DNA from: Actinomadura hallensis
Lineage (GTDB): Bacteria; Actinomycetota; Actinomycetes; Streptosporangiales; Streptosporangiaceae
Reading direction: 5' to 3'
Assembly (NCBI RefSeq): GCF_006716765.1
Contig: NZ_VFPO01000001.1
Coordinates: 3,906,001 to 3,970,000, forward strand
DNA length: 64,000 nt
Shown here: positions 45,109-54,283 of the stretch, piece by piece
Layout: each line of letters starts with the position of its first letter
Numbering within the stretch: the stretch's first letter is position 1
Translations under genes and position numbers: made by a program
Notes under the pieces: generated by a model
Told to the model about the DNA's origin: nothing
The model's input: the letters and a program-made list of their open reading frames with translations, nothing else
Database searches by the model: none

Positions 45109-46290
45109 ATGAAGGCTGTGACCTGGCACGGCAGGCGCGACGTCCGCGTGGAGAACGTGCCCGACCCGCAGATCAAGGAACCGAACGACGCGATCATCAG
45201 GGTGACCTCGTCCGGGATCTGCGGGTCGGACCTGCACCTGTACGAGGTGCTGGGGCCGTTCCTCAGCGAGGGCGACATCCTCGGCCACGAGCCCATGGGC
45301 ATCGTCGAGGAGACCGGCCCGGAGGTCACGCACGTCAAGCCCGGCGACCGCGTGGTCATCCCGTTCAACATCTCCTGCGGCCACTGCCACATGTGCGACA
45401 TGCAGCTGTACGCCCAGTGCGAGACCACCCAGGTCACCGAGGAGGACATGGGGGCGGCGCTGTTCGGCTACACCAGGCTGTACGGGCAGGTGCCCGGCGG
45501 GCAGGCCGAGTACCTGCGGGTGCCGCAGGCCCACTTCGGGCCGATCAAGGTGCCCGAGGGCCCGCCGGACGAGCGTTTCGTGTACCTGTCGGACGTGCTG
45601 CCCACCGCGCGGCAGGCCGTCCACTGGGCCGACGTCCCCGAGGGCGGGTCGGTCACCGTGCTCGGCCTCGGCCCGATCGGCCAGATGGCCGCCCGGATCG
45701 CGCGCCACCGGGGGCACCGGGTGATCGGGGTGGACCTCGTCCCCGAGCGGCTGGAGATGGCGCGGCGGCACGGCATCGAGATCATCGACGCGGACGACGC
45801 CGACGACGTCCCGGACGCGGTGCGCCAGCTCACCGGGGGCCGCGGGACCGACTCGGTGATCGACGCGGTCGGGATGGAGGCGCACGGCTCCCCCGGCGCC
45901 AAGTTCGCGCAGACGCTCGCCGGGCTGATGCCGGGCAACGCGGCGGCGCCGCTGATGTCGCGCGTCGGGGTGGACCGGCTCGCCGCGCTCGGCACGGCGG
46001 TGGAGGCCGTCCGCCGGGGCGGGACGATCTCGCTGATCGGCGTGTACGGGGGCATGGCGGACCCGCTGCCGATGCTGCGGATGTTCGACAAGGGCGTCGC
46101 GCTGCGGATGGGCCAGGCGCACGTCAAGCGGTGGGTGGACGAGCTGATGCCGCTGGTCAGCGACGACGCCGACCCGCTCGGCGTGATGGACCTCGCGACG
46201 CACCGCTGGCCGCTGGAGAAGGCGCCGCAGGCGTACGAGATCTTCCAGAAGAAGCAGGACGGCGCGATCAAGATCCTGCTGCAGCCGTGA
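45109..46290 (+). CDS. Zinc-dependent alcohol dehydrogenase (formaldehyde dehydrogenase-like)
   Basis: A 393-residue medium-chain dehydrogenase. Catalytic zinc ligands are in ICGSDLHLYE and GHEPMGIVEE; structural zinc is held by CGHCHMCDMQLYAQC; the NAD(P) site is VTVLGLGPIGQMAARIAR with an acidic residue in VIGVDLVPERL, favouring NAD. The long GSPGAKFAQ and PLPMLRMFDKGVALRMGQ segments place it with glutathione-independent formaldehyde dehydrogenase-like enzymes of actinobacteria. GGAGGAA before the ATG. Monocistronic and convergent with the biosynthetic cluster. Confidence 0.9.
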   Translation: MKAVTWHGRRDVRVENVPDPQIKEPNDAIIRVTSSGICGSDLHLYEVLGPFLSEGDILGHEPMGIVEETGPEVTHVKPGDRVVIPFNISCGHCHMCDMQLYAQCETTQVTEEDMGAALFGYTRLYGQVPGGQAEYLRVPQAHFGPIKVPEGPPDERFVYLSDVLPTARQAVHWADVPEGGSVTVLGLGPIGQMAARIARHRGHRVIGVDLVPERLEMARRHGIEIIDADDADDVPDAVRQLTGGRGTDSVIDAVGMEAHGSPGAKFAQTLAGLMPGNAAAPLMSRVGVDRLAALGTAVEAVRRGGTISLIGVYGGMADPLPMLRMFDKGVALRMGQAHVKRWVDELMPLVSDDADPLGVMDLATHRWPLEKAPQAYEIFQKKQDGAIKILLQP

Positions 46291-46339
46291 CCCGCCGCCC
46301 GCGCGCCGGCCTCGCCCGCCCTCCCCGGCGGGCCGGTCG

Positions 46340-47239
46340 TCAGCGGGTCAGGCCGAGCACGAGGTAGCTCGCGAAGCACAGCAGCAGGTACGCGCCGGGC
46401 GCTGCGGACGGCCAGCGCGTACGGCCGCGCGCGAACGACCGGGCGGCGGCCGCGGGGACGGCGAGGGGCGCCAGGGCGACGAGCGTCCACCCGGCCGGAG
46501 CCTGTGAGCAGGCCACGAGCACGGCCGCGGACAAGACGGGGAGGGTCAGGGCCAGTGCCGCCGTCCCCTTCACGCCCAGCGTCGTCACGTAGGTGCGCTC
46601 CCCCGCCCGAGGCCGCCGTGTGAGCTTGCCCGCGAACTCCGCGTGGCCGGCCGCGAGCACGGCCACGACGACGGCGACCGCCCCGTGGACGCCGGGTTCC
46701 CCGCCGGAGGCGTCCAGGTATCCGGCGTACAGGTACAGGTGGAGCAGCACCGGCGCGGGCAGGCTGACCAGGAGGCCCCTGAACAGGTCGTCGGCGGACG
46801 GGCGCCCCCAGCGCCGGTGGACGGCGATCGCCCCGGCCGCGTAGCCGAGCTGGGCGAGCAGGATCCCGGCGCGCCACGGCCGGGCGGCGTTCAGCAGGAG
46901 CAGGACCGCGGCGCCCGCGACGCAGAGGACGGCCAGGTCACCGGTCCGCACCGCTCCGGAGGCGAGCGGGCGGCCGGGGTTGAAGCGGCGGTCGTAGTCC
47001 AGGTCGCGGACGTCGTCCAGCGCCCGCATCAGCATCAGGTCGACGAAGACGGTCGCCGCCGCGACCGCCGTGCCCGCCCCGGGACGCCACGGCGGCGCCC
47101 CGGGGTCGAGGGCGGCGAACAGCCCGGTGACCCCGTACGCCCACAGCACCGCGAAGGCCAGGGACGGCACGGGCGGATGGCTGCCCCGGACGAACCGCGC
47201 CAGCCGGACGGGAAGCCCCCTGTCCAGGGTCGCCCTCAC
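46340..47239 (-). CDS. UbiA family prenyltransferase (or UbiA-type terpene cyclase)
   Basis: A 299-residue integral membrane protein with about nine helices. The first Asp-rich motif is MRALDDVRDLDYDRRFNPGRPL, the conserved site that binds Mg and prenyl diphosphate. The second region, GHAEFAGKLTRRPRAGERTYV, matches the second UbiA loop only loosely. It may transfer a prenyl chain to an acceptor or cyclise it. The GTG start overlaps the P450 stop as GTGA. It is the last gene of the seven-gene cluster whose prenyl donor should come from the polyprenyl synthase at 49700. Confidence 0.85.
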   Translation of the reverse strand: MRATLDRGLPVRLARFVRGSHPPVPSLAFAVLWAYGVTGLFAALDPGAPPWRPGAGTAVAAATVFVDLMLMRALDDVRDLDYDRRFNPGRPLASGAVRTGDLAVLCVAGAAVLLLLNAARPWRAGILLAQLGYAAGAIAVHRRWGRPSADDLFRGLLVSLPAPVLLHLYLYAGYLDASGGEPGVHGAVAVVVAVLAAGHAEFAGKLTRRPRAGERTYVTTLGVKGTAALALTLPVLSAAVLVACSQAPAGWTLVALAPLAVPAAAARSFARGRTRWPSAAPGAYLLLCFASYLVLGLTR

Positions 47240-48411
47240 CGGCTCTGTCCCGGGGTCCAGGTCACCGGAAGCTCCCACACGCCGCGGATGAACATCTGGT
47301 CGCGCCAGGCGAGGCGGTCCGCGCCGACCGCGAGGGACAGGTCGCCGAAGCGGCGGACGAGTGCGGCGATCGCGACCTGGAGTTCGACGCGCGCGTGGTG
47401 CGCGCCCAGGCACATGTGGCGGCCGTGCCCGAAGCCGGCGTGCGGGTTCGGGGACCGCTGCGGGTCGAACTCGTCGGCTCCGGAGAAGGCGGCGGGGTCC
47501 CGGTTGGCGGCGTCGGTGAGGGGGACGACGGCGGTGCCCCGCGGCAGCGGCGTCCCGGCGAGCTCCACGTCGGCCACGGCGACGTGCGGCCGGCCGCCCG
47601 TCCCGGCGAACCACACCCAGCGCAGGAACTCCTCGACGGCGGACGGGATCAGCGACGGCCGGTCCCGCAGCAGCGCCATGAGGTCCGGCCTTCGGATCAG
47701 CTCCAGGACGCACGCGGCCAGGAAGTTGGACGTGGTCTCGCCGCCCGCCACCAGCAGCCCGTACCCGAACACGACGATCTCGTCGGCGGACAGCCCCGAC
47801 GCGGTCGCCAGCGCGCTGAGCAGGTCGGTTCCGGGGCGCGCCAGGCGTCCGGCCAGCCGGTCGGCGAAGTAGCCGCGCATCCCCTCGTGGGCGGCCGCCA
47901 CCTCCTCCGGGGGGAACCGCCCGGCCGACATCATCGCGCTCACCCACGGCAGCAGCAGCCCGAGGTCGCCGACCGGGATGTCCAGCATGTCGCAGATGAC
48001 GGTGTACGGGAGCGGGGTGGTGAAGCCGCCGACCAGATCCGCGGGCGGACCCTGCTTCTCCAGGTCGTCCAGCAGCCGCTCCGCGAGCGCCTCGATGCGC
48101 GGGCGGTCCGCCTCCGCGCGGCGGGCCGTGAACCATCCCTGCACGGCCCGCCGGCGGCGCGTGTGCGTCGGCGGGTCCGACGCGGCCAGCGCCAGGGACT
48201 CCGGCGTCCGCGCGAACAGGGTCCCGCCGGTCCACGCCTCGCGGCTGAACCGGTCGTCGGACAGGACCGTCCGGACGTCGGCGTGCCGGGTGACGAGCAG
48301 CGCCGGGCGCCCGCCCGGGAGCACGGCGGGCACCAGCGGCCGCTCCCGGAAGATCCGCAGGTAGCCCTCGTCCAGCGGGACGCCGGGACGGTTCGGGAAG
48401 GGGAAGTCCAT
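47236..48411 (-). CDS. Cytochrome P450
   Basis: A 391-residue soluble bacterial P450. The I-helix oxygen motif is LLVAGGETTSNF, the K-helix EEFLRW (ExxR), and the heme signature FGHGRHMCLGAHHAR with the Cys ligand. This type (CYP105/107-like length) hydroxylates secondary metabolites using separate ferredoxins, none of which is adjacent. GGAA precedes the ATG at 48411. It overlaps the UbiA gene by 4 bp and lies 11 bp after the PucR gene, so it is part of one transcript. Confidence 0.93.
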   Translation of the reverse strand: MDFPFPNRPGVPLDEGYLRIFRERPLVPAVLPGGRPALLVTRHADVRTVLSDDRFSREAWTGGTLFARTPESLALAASDPPTHTRRRRAVQGWFTARRAEADRPRIEALAERLLDDLEKQGPPADLVGGFTTPLPYTVICDMLDIPVGDLGLLLPWVSAMMSAGRFPPEEVAAAHEGMRGYFADRLAGRLARPGTDLLSALATASGLSADEIVVFGYGLLVAGGETTSNFLAACVLELIRRPDLMALLRDRPSLIPSAVEEFLRWVWFAGTGGRPHVAVADVELAGTPLPRGTAVVPLTDAANRDPAAFSGADEFDPQRSPNPHAGFGHGRHMCLGAHHARVELQVAIAALVRRFGDLSLAVGADRLAWRDQMFIRGVWELPVTWTPGQSR

Positions 48412-48422
48412 GGCGCGTTCCT

Positions 48423-49688
48423 TCAGGCGCTCAGCGGCGGGGGCAGGGACGCGTCTCCGGCGCCCCCGTCCCCCGCGTCCTCTCCGGCTCCGGGCCCGGC
48501 GCCGTCCCCTCCCCCGCCGGCGCCGCCCTCGCGCTCCAGCCGCGCCAGGCGCGCCGAGGTGAGCGCCGCCCGGAACAGCTGGATGCCGCGCGCCGAACTG
48601 GGGTCGATGCCGGACAGGTCCCTGATCCGGTCCAGCCGGTAGTGCAGGGTGCGGCGGTGGATCCACAGCTCCCGCGCCGCGCGCTCCCGGTCGAGGTTGC
48701 AGGCGAGCAGGACCTCCAGGGTGCGGCGCAGGTCGGTCCCGGCGTCCAGCGGCGACAGCACGGCGGCGAGCCGGCAGCGGATGTCCGGCTGCCCGAGGAT
48801 CGCCAGCTCGACCAGCATCTCGTCGGCCCGGTACGGGCGGTCCTCCGCGTCGGGGACGGCCTTGACGACCGTCAGCACCTGCGACGCCTCCTCCAGCGCC
48901 GCGGGGATGTCGGCGAGGCCGCCGAGCAGGGACGTGGCGGCGTGCACCGGGCCCCGCGTGCACGCCGCGAGCTCCGCGGTGAACGCGGCGGCGTCGTCCT
49001 CGGCGCGCAGCGGGTCCTCGGCGGGGAACAGCACGACGAGCCCGCCGAGGTCGCCGGAGTACAGGACGCCGTCCCAGGTGTCGAGGCGTTCGCTCACCCG
49101 CTGCCAGTGCGCGGCCGAGGTGAGCGACGGGGCCTCGCACTTCAGGACCAGGTAGGCGGGCGCCAGCCGGACCCCGGCCGCGTCGGCGATGACGTCCGCG
49201 GGCGCGCCGTCGATCAGCGTCTCGGCGAGCAGCCGCCGCAGCGGCCGCGACGCGCCGCCCTCCCGGGGCGCCTCCGCGTAGCCCTGGATGCACGCCTCCC
49301 GCGCCCGCGCCGCGAGCCGCGCGGCCCGCGCGGTCAGCCCGGCCATCTCCGTGAAGGCCGAGGGCGGCGCGACCGACCAGCACGACCGCGCCGCCGCCGC
49401 GAGCGCCAGGTCCCACACCTCCGACAGCACCGGCAGCGGGATCGCCTGCCGCGCCGCCAGCGCGCCCAGGTCGCGGAAGCGCGCCAGGTCGTCGTCCGGA
49501 AGGGGCTCGCCCGCCAGGACGAGGGCGAGCAGCCGGGCGCAGGTCTCGCCGCGCCCGCCGAACATCGGGCCCGCCGCCCGCCGGATCGGCTGGTACGCGG
49601 GGTGGCCGCTCAGTGCCTCCCCGATCGCCCTGCCGAGTCGCGGGCCGTGCGCCGTGAGGATCTCCGGGAGTCCGCCGTGAGCGGTCAT
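48423..49688 (-). CDS. PucR/CdaR family helix-turn-helix regulator
   Basis: A 421-residue regulator. A helical N-terminal sensor part is followed by a GGDEF-like domain (LVLKCEAPSLTSAAHW, VLYSGDLGGLVVLFPAED) and the C-terminal PucR HTH (TLEVLLACNLDRERAARELWIHRRTLHYRLDRIRDLSGID). A low-complexity Gly/Asp tail of about 40 residues ends the protein. It lies inside the cluster, 11 bp from both neighbours, so it is probably the pathway-specific activator. A decayed relative lies at 55590-56420. Confidence 0.9.
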   Translation of the reverse strand: MTAHGGLPEILTAHGPRLGRAIGEALSGHPAYQPIRRAAGPMFGGRGETCARLLALVLAGEPLPDDDLARFRDLGALAARQAIPLPVLSEVWDLALAAAARSCWSVAPPSAFTEMAGLTARAARLAARAREACIQGYAEAPREGGASRPLRRLLAETLIDGAPADVIADAAGVRLAPAYLVLKCEAPSLTSAAHWQRVSERLDTWDGVLYSGDLGGLVVLFPAEDPLRAEDDAAAFTAELAACTRGPVHAATSLLGGLADIPAALEEASQVLTVVKAVPDAEDRPYRADEMLVELAILGQPDIRCRLAAVLSPLDAGTDLRRTLEVLLACNLDRERAARELWIHRRTLHYRLDRIRDLSGIDPSSARGIQLFRAALTSARLARLEREGGAGGGGDGAGPGAGEDAGDGGAGDASLPPPLSA

Positions 49689-49699
49689 CGACGCCCCTC

Positions 49700-50758
49700 C
49701 TAGGCCACGGCCAGACGGAACCCGGGCAGGTGGCCGGCGGTCTCCTCGACCAGCCGGTGCAGCTCCCGGACGCAGCGCGGCTCACCGCCCAGCAGGCCCA
49801 GCAGCCGGTGGGCGCGGTCGATCAGCGGCGCGACGGACGCCGCGTAGGAGTCGACGACCTCGTCGTCCAGCATCCGGGCGGCCAGCTCGGCGCGCGCCGA
49901 GCCGGAGTGGCGGGCGGCGGCGTGCAGGTCGAGGACCTCGCGGCGGCGGGCGGCGGGGAGCGAGGACAGCAGGTGGACGAGCAGGTACGTCGCCGTCCCG
50001 TTGGCGAGGTCCTCGTGCCGGCCGGAGACCAGGTCGCGCTGGTCGTTGACGAGCTGGCGCAGCACGCCCAGCGCGCGGCCGAACGAGCGCCAGCCGGTGA
50101 CGCGGGCCTCGTCCGCGCCGGCCAGGCAGGCCGCGGCCGCCGCGGCCATCGCGTAGGGCGCGCCCGTCTTGCCCTCATAGGAGCGCAGCACCGACTGCGG
50201 CGTCGCCGCCGGCGCCCGCTCGGTGAGGTCGCGGAGCTGGCCGTCCACGGCATCCAGCCAGCCCCGCGACACCTCGTCGCCCAGCCTCGCGCGGACCTCC
50301 CCGGAGAGGGGCAGGTCCGCGACGAGCCGGGCGGGCAGGTGGCTCCCCACGGCGAGCGCCGTGAGGATCTTCTTCCCGGCGGCGACGTTCCCGGCCGCGG
50401 GCGCCGCGGGCGCGTCGGTCAGGTCGTCCAGGTGGCGCGCCGCCGCCCACCAGAGCAGGTGGATCACGGCGACGGCCCTGGCCGGGGTGCGGTGCAGGTC
50501 GGCGGACCCCGTCTCCGCCCCGTGCACGAGGAGCGGAAGCGTGATCATGCCTTCCATGCCGCGCCGCGAGCCCTTGGCCCGGACGAGGTCGAAGAACTCC
50601 GCGAGGAACTCCGACATGGCGCCGCCGACCATCTCCCGGCCCTCGCCGAGGCCGAGCCCCATGCCCTCGGCGAGCAGCTCGCACAGCCGCTCCATCTCGG
50701 TCTCGATCCCGGCGATCGCCCGCTCCCGGGCGGCCTTGCCGAACACTCCTTCGTCCAC
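49700..50758 (-). CDS. Polyprenyl diphosphate synthase-family protein
   Basis: A 352-residue class I isoprenyl synthase. The first Asp-rich motif is ARHLDDLTDA (DDLTD), the substrate-binding region SYEGKTGAPYAMAAA has the KTGA motif, and the second Asp-rich motif appears as RQLVNDQRDLV (NDQRD, with Asn for the first Asp). It should make a C15-C20 or longer prenyl diphosphate from IPP and an allylic primer, feeding the UbiA enzyme. The Asn substitution could weaken metal binding, so activity needs testing. The start is the ATG at 50758. Confidence 0.85.
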   Translation of the reverse strand: MDEGVFGKAARERAIAGIETEMERLCELLAEGMGLGLGEGREMVGGAMSEFLAEFFDLVRAKGSRRGMEGMITLPLLVHGAETGSADLHRTPARAVAVIHLLWWAAARHLDDLTDAPAAPAAGNVAAGKKILTALAVGSHLPARLVADLPLSGEVRARLGDEVSRGWLDAVDGQLRDLTERAPAATPQSVLRSYEGKTGAPYAMAAAAAACLAGADEARVTGWRSFGRALGVLRQLVNDQRDLVSGRHEDLANGTATYLLVHLLSSLPAARRREVLDLHAAARHSGSARAELAARMLDDEVVDSYAASVAPLIDRAHRLLGLLGGEPRCVRELHRLVEETAGHLPGFRLAVA

Positions 50759-50884
50759 GTGCTGACTCCTCTGGTGCGGGGTGTTCCGGGCCTGCCGGGG
50801 CCCGGTGCTTGGGGTGCGGTGTCTCGGGGGTGCGGTGCTTCGGGGGTGCGGCGCTTCAGTTCCCCCGGTCGTGGCGCGCGCCGC

Positions 50885-53632
50885 TCACCGGCTCGGGGGC
50901 GCCTCGAGGACCCGGACCGTGCCGGCGCGCCCGTCCAGCTCGATCCAGGCGCCGTCGGGGATGCGCCCGGTGGCGCCGGCGACCGAGACGGCGGCCGGGA
51001 CGCCGAGCAGCCGTCCCGTCACGGCGGTGTGCGAGAGCAGGGTGCCGCGCTCGACGACCAGGCCCGACGCCGCGATCATGAGCGGGAGCCAGCCGGGGTC
51101 GGTCTCCCGCGCGACGAGGATGCGGCCGGCGCAGTCGGCGGGGGCGATGCCGGGGTCCAGGACGACCTTGGCGCGGCCCCGGACCGTCCCGCCGCTCGAC
51201 CCCAGCCCGCGCAGGACGCCCCGCCCGTCCAGGAGCGCTTCGCGGCGGAGGGCGCCCTCCGCTCCGGGCTCCGCCTCTTCCGGCCCCTCCGCGGCGCCGG
51301 CCGGACGCGCGTGCTGCAGCGCGGCGGCGACCGGAAGGCCGGCGGGCAGCGACAGCAGCGGGGGCGGCGGCGGCGCGGCGCGGTGGCGGTCGCGTTCGGC
51401 GCGCCGCACCGCCGCGAGCCCCCGAAGGTCCGCGGCGGGCAGCGTGCCGTCGAAGGCGCCGATGACCTCCTCGACCGTCAGGTCGTGCACGTCCATGGGG
51501 TCGTCCAGCAGCCCGGCCTCGGCGAGGTGGCCGCCGAGCCGCCACATCACCTCGCGGGACAGCCCGAACAGCTGCGTGCGGACGAAGCGGGCGTCCTCCC
51601 GCGCGCGGACGAACCACCGCATCAGCGACAGCAGCGCGATGAGCGCGGACCGGCGCAGCGGGTCGCGGCACGCCGCCCGCAGCAGCCCGCGCGCCTCGGC
51701 CGCCGCCCGCGCCTCCGCCGCGCGGTTGCCGGCCACGGTGGCGCCCTGCCGGACGAACGGCGCGATCGTCGCGGCGACCGTCCAGGGCCGCTGGCGCGGC
51801 GTCGGCTCGTCGAGCTTCAGGTCGTGCATCGCGCGGTCCCCGTACCGCCGCAGGTACGCGCGGGCCGCCGCGGCCATCGACGAGCCGTACCGGCCGCCGG
51901 CGATGCCGTCCCACACCTCCCGGAGGCGCTCCTCTCCGGTCCCGCGCTCCGCACCGTCCCGGCCCCCGCCGGCGGCCTCGTCGGCGGCCAGCAGCGCGGC
52001 CCTGAGCTCGGGGATCGCGGCGGCGCGCTCGGCGAGGGCGATGGCGGCGCGGGCGGCGGCGAGGGAGCGGTTCTCCCGGCCGCCGCACAGCAGGCCGGGG
52101 AGCAGCTCCGGGCCCGCGTCCGCCCAGCGGCGCAGCAGCGCCGTCCCGGCCCGCATGACGAGCAGGCCGTACAGCGCGTTCGCCAGGGTGACGCCCCACC
52201 GCCGCTCCACCTCGGCCCACACGTTCCGGTAGAGGGCGATCAGCTCCTCCGGGGAGCGTTCGGCGAGCGGCCGCGCCGCCGGGCCGTGGACCTCCTCCAT
52301 CAGCCCGTCCCACCAGCGCAGCAGGTCGGCGGTCGCGCGGCGGTGCCCGGCCGCGCGCCACGCGATCCTCGGCAGGGACGCGGCGACGCGTGCGCGCCTC
52401 CGGCGCCGGGCGGCGCGGACCTCGCCGCTGATCCCCATGGCCTCCTCCCACCCGGTGCGGACGAGGTCGAACACGGGCAGCTGGCCGTGCAGCTCCTGCC
52501 AGTCGTCCAGCCGGTAGTACACGCGGCCGTCGAGGTGCCCGACCATGCGCGGCAGCCGGTGCGCGTTGGCCCGCAGCCGCCGCTCCGGCACGCCCATCCG
52601 CCGGTACAGGTCGGTGAAGGCCGCCTGGTAGAACATGCGCGCCTGGGAGTAGGCGAGCGCGCCGGACACCCCCGGGAAGCTCTCGGTGATGTTGTGGTTG
52701 CCCCAGTGGACGCGGGGGCCGGGTTCGGGCGCGGCGGCGGCGAGCGGCCGCGCCTGGACGAGGTGGACCGCCCCGTCCGCCGTGATCGTCCCCTCGATGT
52801 CCTGCGGGCCGCCGAAGTGCTCCTCGACGCGGGCCGCGAGGCCGGCGATCTCCTGGGCCTCGTCGTCGGTGAGCACGGGCGCGTCCCGCAGGGCCTCCGG
52901 CACCTCGGTCACCCTCGGGTCGGTCTCGCCGTCCAGGGGCGGCCCGACCATGCTCCGCTTGACGACGATCTCCCCGCGGACCGTGCCGGTCTTGGGGTCG
53001 ACGAAGAAGTGGTCGACGTCGGCCTTCTCCTGCACGACGCCTTCACCGATGCCGTGCGCGGCGGCGATGACGTGGTGCCGCGACCCGTCGCGGGGATCGC
53101 GGGTGAACGCCACGAAGGACCGGGTTCCGGGAACCATCCGCTGCACCCCGACCGCGACCCTCGCGCGCGTCGGGTCGATCCCCCTCAGGGCGCGGTACTG
53201 GACGGCGCCGGCGTTGAACGCGGACGCCCAGCAGCGGGCCACCGCCTCCAGCAGCCCGTCGCGCGGGACGTACAGGAAGCTGTCGCTCATCCCGGCGAAC
53301 GGGTCGTCCTCGGAGTCCTCGCCGGCGCCGCCGCCCTCGCCCGGCACGACGCAGGCGCGCACCGCGGCGAGCCCGTCCGCGCCGATGCGCGCGTCGAAGG
53401 CCTCCAGCAGCCCGGCGGCGAGCCCGCCCTCCGGGACGGCCTTCACCAACGCCGAGGCCGCGGCCGCGCACCATTCCACGGCGGGCACGGACCCCTGCGG
53501 CGGGAGCGCGCCCCTGACGCCGTCGAGCGCCCGGTCGAACTCGGCGGCGGGCAGGCAGAACAGGTCCGGGACGGGGAACCCCGCCGCGCGCAGCGACTTC
53601 AGCCGCGCGAACTTGTGGCCGATCTCGTCCAT
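50885..53632 (-). CDS. PEP synthase / rifampin phosphotransferase-like enzyme
   Basis: A 915-residue multidomain protein. The N-terminal ATP-grasp PEP/pyruvate-binding domain has FAGMSDSFLYV, VAVGVQRMVPGTRSFVAFTRDP, and ends IEGTITADGAVHLVQARPL. A long middle (about 330-780) has no close counterpart in true PEP synthase. The C-terminal swivelling phosphohistidine domain has GLVVERGTLLSHTAVTGRLLGVPA, the His being the phosphate carrier. The missing TIM-barrel PEP-binding domain and the overall layout match antibiotic phosphotransferases such as rifampin phosphotransferase and related kinases. It likely phosphorylates a pathway intermediate. The ATG at 53632 (or GTG at 53638) couples to the preceding methyltransferase stop. 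Confidence 0.88.
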   Translation of the reverse strand: MDEIGHKFARLKSLRAAGFPVPDLFCLPAAEFDRALDGVRGALPPQGSVPAVEWCAAAASALVKAVPEGGLAAGLLEAFDARIGADGLAAVRACVVPGEGGGAGEDSEDDPFAGMSDSFLYVPRDGLLEAVARCWASAFNAGAVQYRALRGIDPTRARVAVGVQRMVPGTRSFVAFTRDPRDGSRHHVIAAAHGIGEGVVQEKADVDHFFVDPKTGTVRGEIVVKRSMVGPPLDGETDPRVTEVPEALRDAPVLTDDEAQEIAGLAARVEEHFGGPQDIEGTITADGAVHLVQARPLAAAAPEPGPRVHWGNHNITESFPGVSGALAYSQARMFYQAAFTDLYRRMGVPERRLRANAHRLPRMVGHLDGRVYYRLDDWQELHGQLPVFDLVRTGWEEAMGISGEVRAARRRRRARVAASLPRIAWRAAGHRRATADLLRWWDGLMEEVHGPAARPLAERSPEELIALYRNVWAEVERRWGVTLANALYGLLVMRAGTALLRRWADAGPELLPGLLCGGRENRSLAAARAAIALAERAAAIPELRAALLAADEAAGGGRDGAERGTGEERLREVWDGIAGGRYGSSMAAAARAYLRRYGDRAMHDLKLDEPTPRQRPWTVAATIAPFVRQGATVAGNRAAEARAAAEARGLLRAACRDPLRRSALIALLSLMRWFVRAREDARFVRTQLFGLSREVMWRLGGHLAEAGLLDDPMDVHDLTVEEVIGAFDGTLPAADLRGLAAVRRAERDRHRAAPPPPPLLSLPAGLPVAAALQHARPAGAAEGPEEAEPGAEGALRREALLDGRGVLRGLGSSGGTVRGRAKVVLDPGIAPADCAGRILVARETDPGWLPLMIAASGLVVERGTLLSHTAVTGRLLGVPAAVSVAGATGRIPDGAWIELDGRAGTVRVLEAPPSR

Positions 53633-53634
53633 GG

Positions 53635-54276
53635 TCACCACACCCCCGGCAGCAGGCGCGGTTTGCCCGCCGCGTATCGCGAGTAGCCCGGAACGTCCTG
53701 GAGGGCGCGTTCCTCCACCCGGATGCGCCACGCGACCGCGGCGACCAGCAGGAGGAACGCGGCCGCGGAGGCCGGGCCGAGGAAGAAGAGCGCGAAGCCG
53801 GCGTTCGCGAGGAGCATCCCGGCGTAGGCCGGGTGCCGGACGATCCCGTACAGGCCGCCGGTGACCACGCGGTGGCCGTCCTGCCGCATGACGTGGTGCG
53901 AGTAGAACCGTCCCAGCGTGCGGATCGCCGCCTGCCGCAGCGCGACTCCGGCGGCGAACAGGGCGGCGGGCACCGGCGACCACGGCGACCAGCCGTCCCA
54001 CGGCGGGGTCGTGAAGGCCGCCGAGGCGACCAGCAGGATGCGGGCGAGCGCGTACGGGAGCAGCGTCCGCGCGTCGGCGGGCGCGGCGGCCGCCCGGCGG
54101 AACGTCACGGGGGCCTCCAGCAGCAGCCAGCCCAGGTAGGCCGCGAGCAGGGCCACCGCGAGCGTGCGCGGCGCGCCGGCGTCGCCCCCGGCGTGCCGGA
54201 CGATCCCGGCGAGGAGCGTGCCCGCGCCCGCGAGCAGTAACAGGCGCGGCGCGAGGATCAGGAGCCCGGTTCTCAT
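53635..54276 (-). CDS. Isoprenylcysteine carboxyl methyltransferase-like membrane protein
   Basis: A 213-residue protein with about five or six TM helices. The C-terminal block GRFYSHHVMRQDGHRVVTGGLYGIVRHPAYAGMLL, then RVEERALQDVPGYSRYAAG, is the ICMT/phospholipid methyltransferase signature with the SAM-binding RHPxYxG and EExxL motifs. Such enzymes methylate carboxylates or lipids at the membrane, so in this cluster a prenylated carboxylate or head group is a plausible substrate. It starts 7 bp after the AfsA-like gene stop. Confidence 0.88.
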   Translation of the reverse strand: MRTGLLILAPRLLLLAGAGTLLAGIVRHAGGDAGAPRTLAVALLAAYLGWLLLEAPVTFRRAAAAPADARTLLPYALARILLVASAAFTTPPWDGWSPWSPVPAALFAAGVALRQAAIRTLGRFYSHHVMRQDGHRVVTGGLYGIVRHPAYAGMLLANAGFALFFLGPASAAAFLLLVAAVAWRIRVEERALQDVPGYSRYAAGKPRLLPGVW

Positions 54277-54283
54277 CGTCCGG

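Noticed and set aside
46593..47872. Plus-strand frames opposite the UbiA and P450 genes
   Set aside because: UbiA and P450 motifs are unambiguous on the minus strand; the opposite frames carry no motifs.
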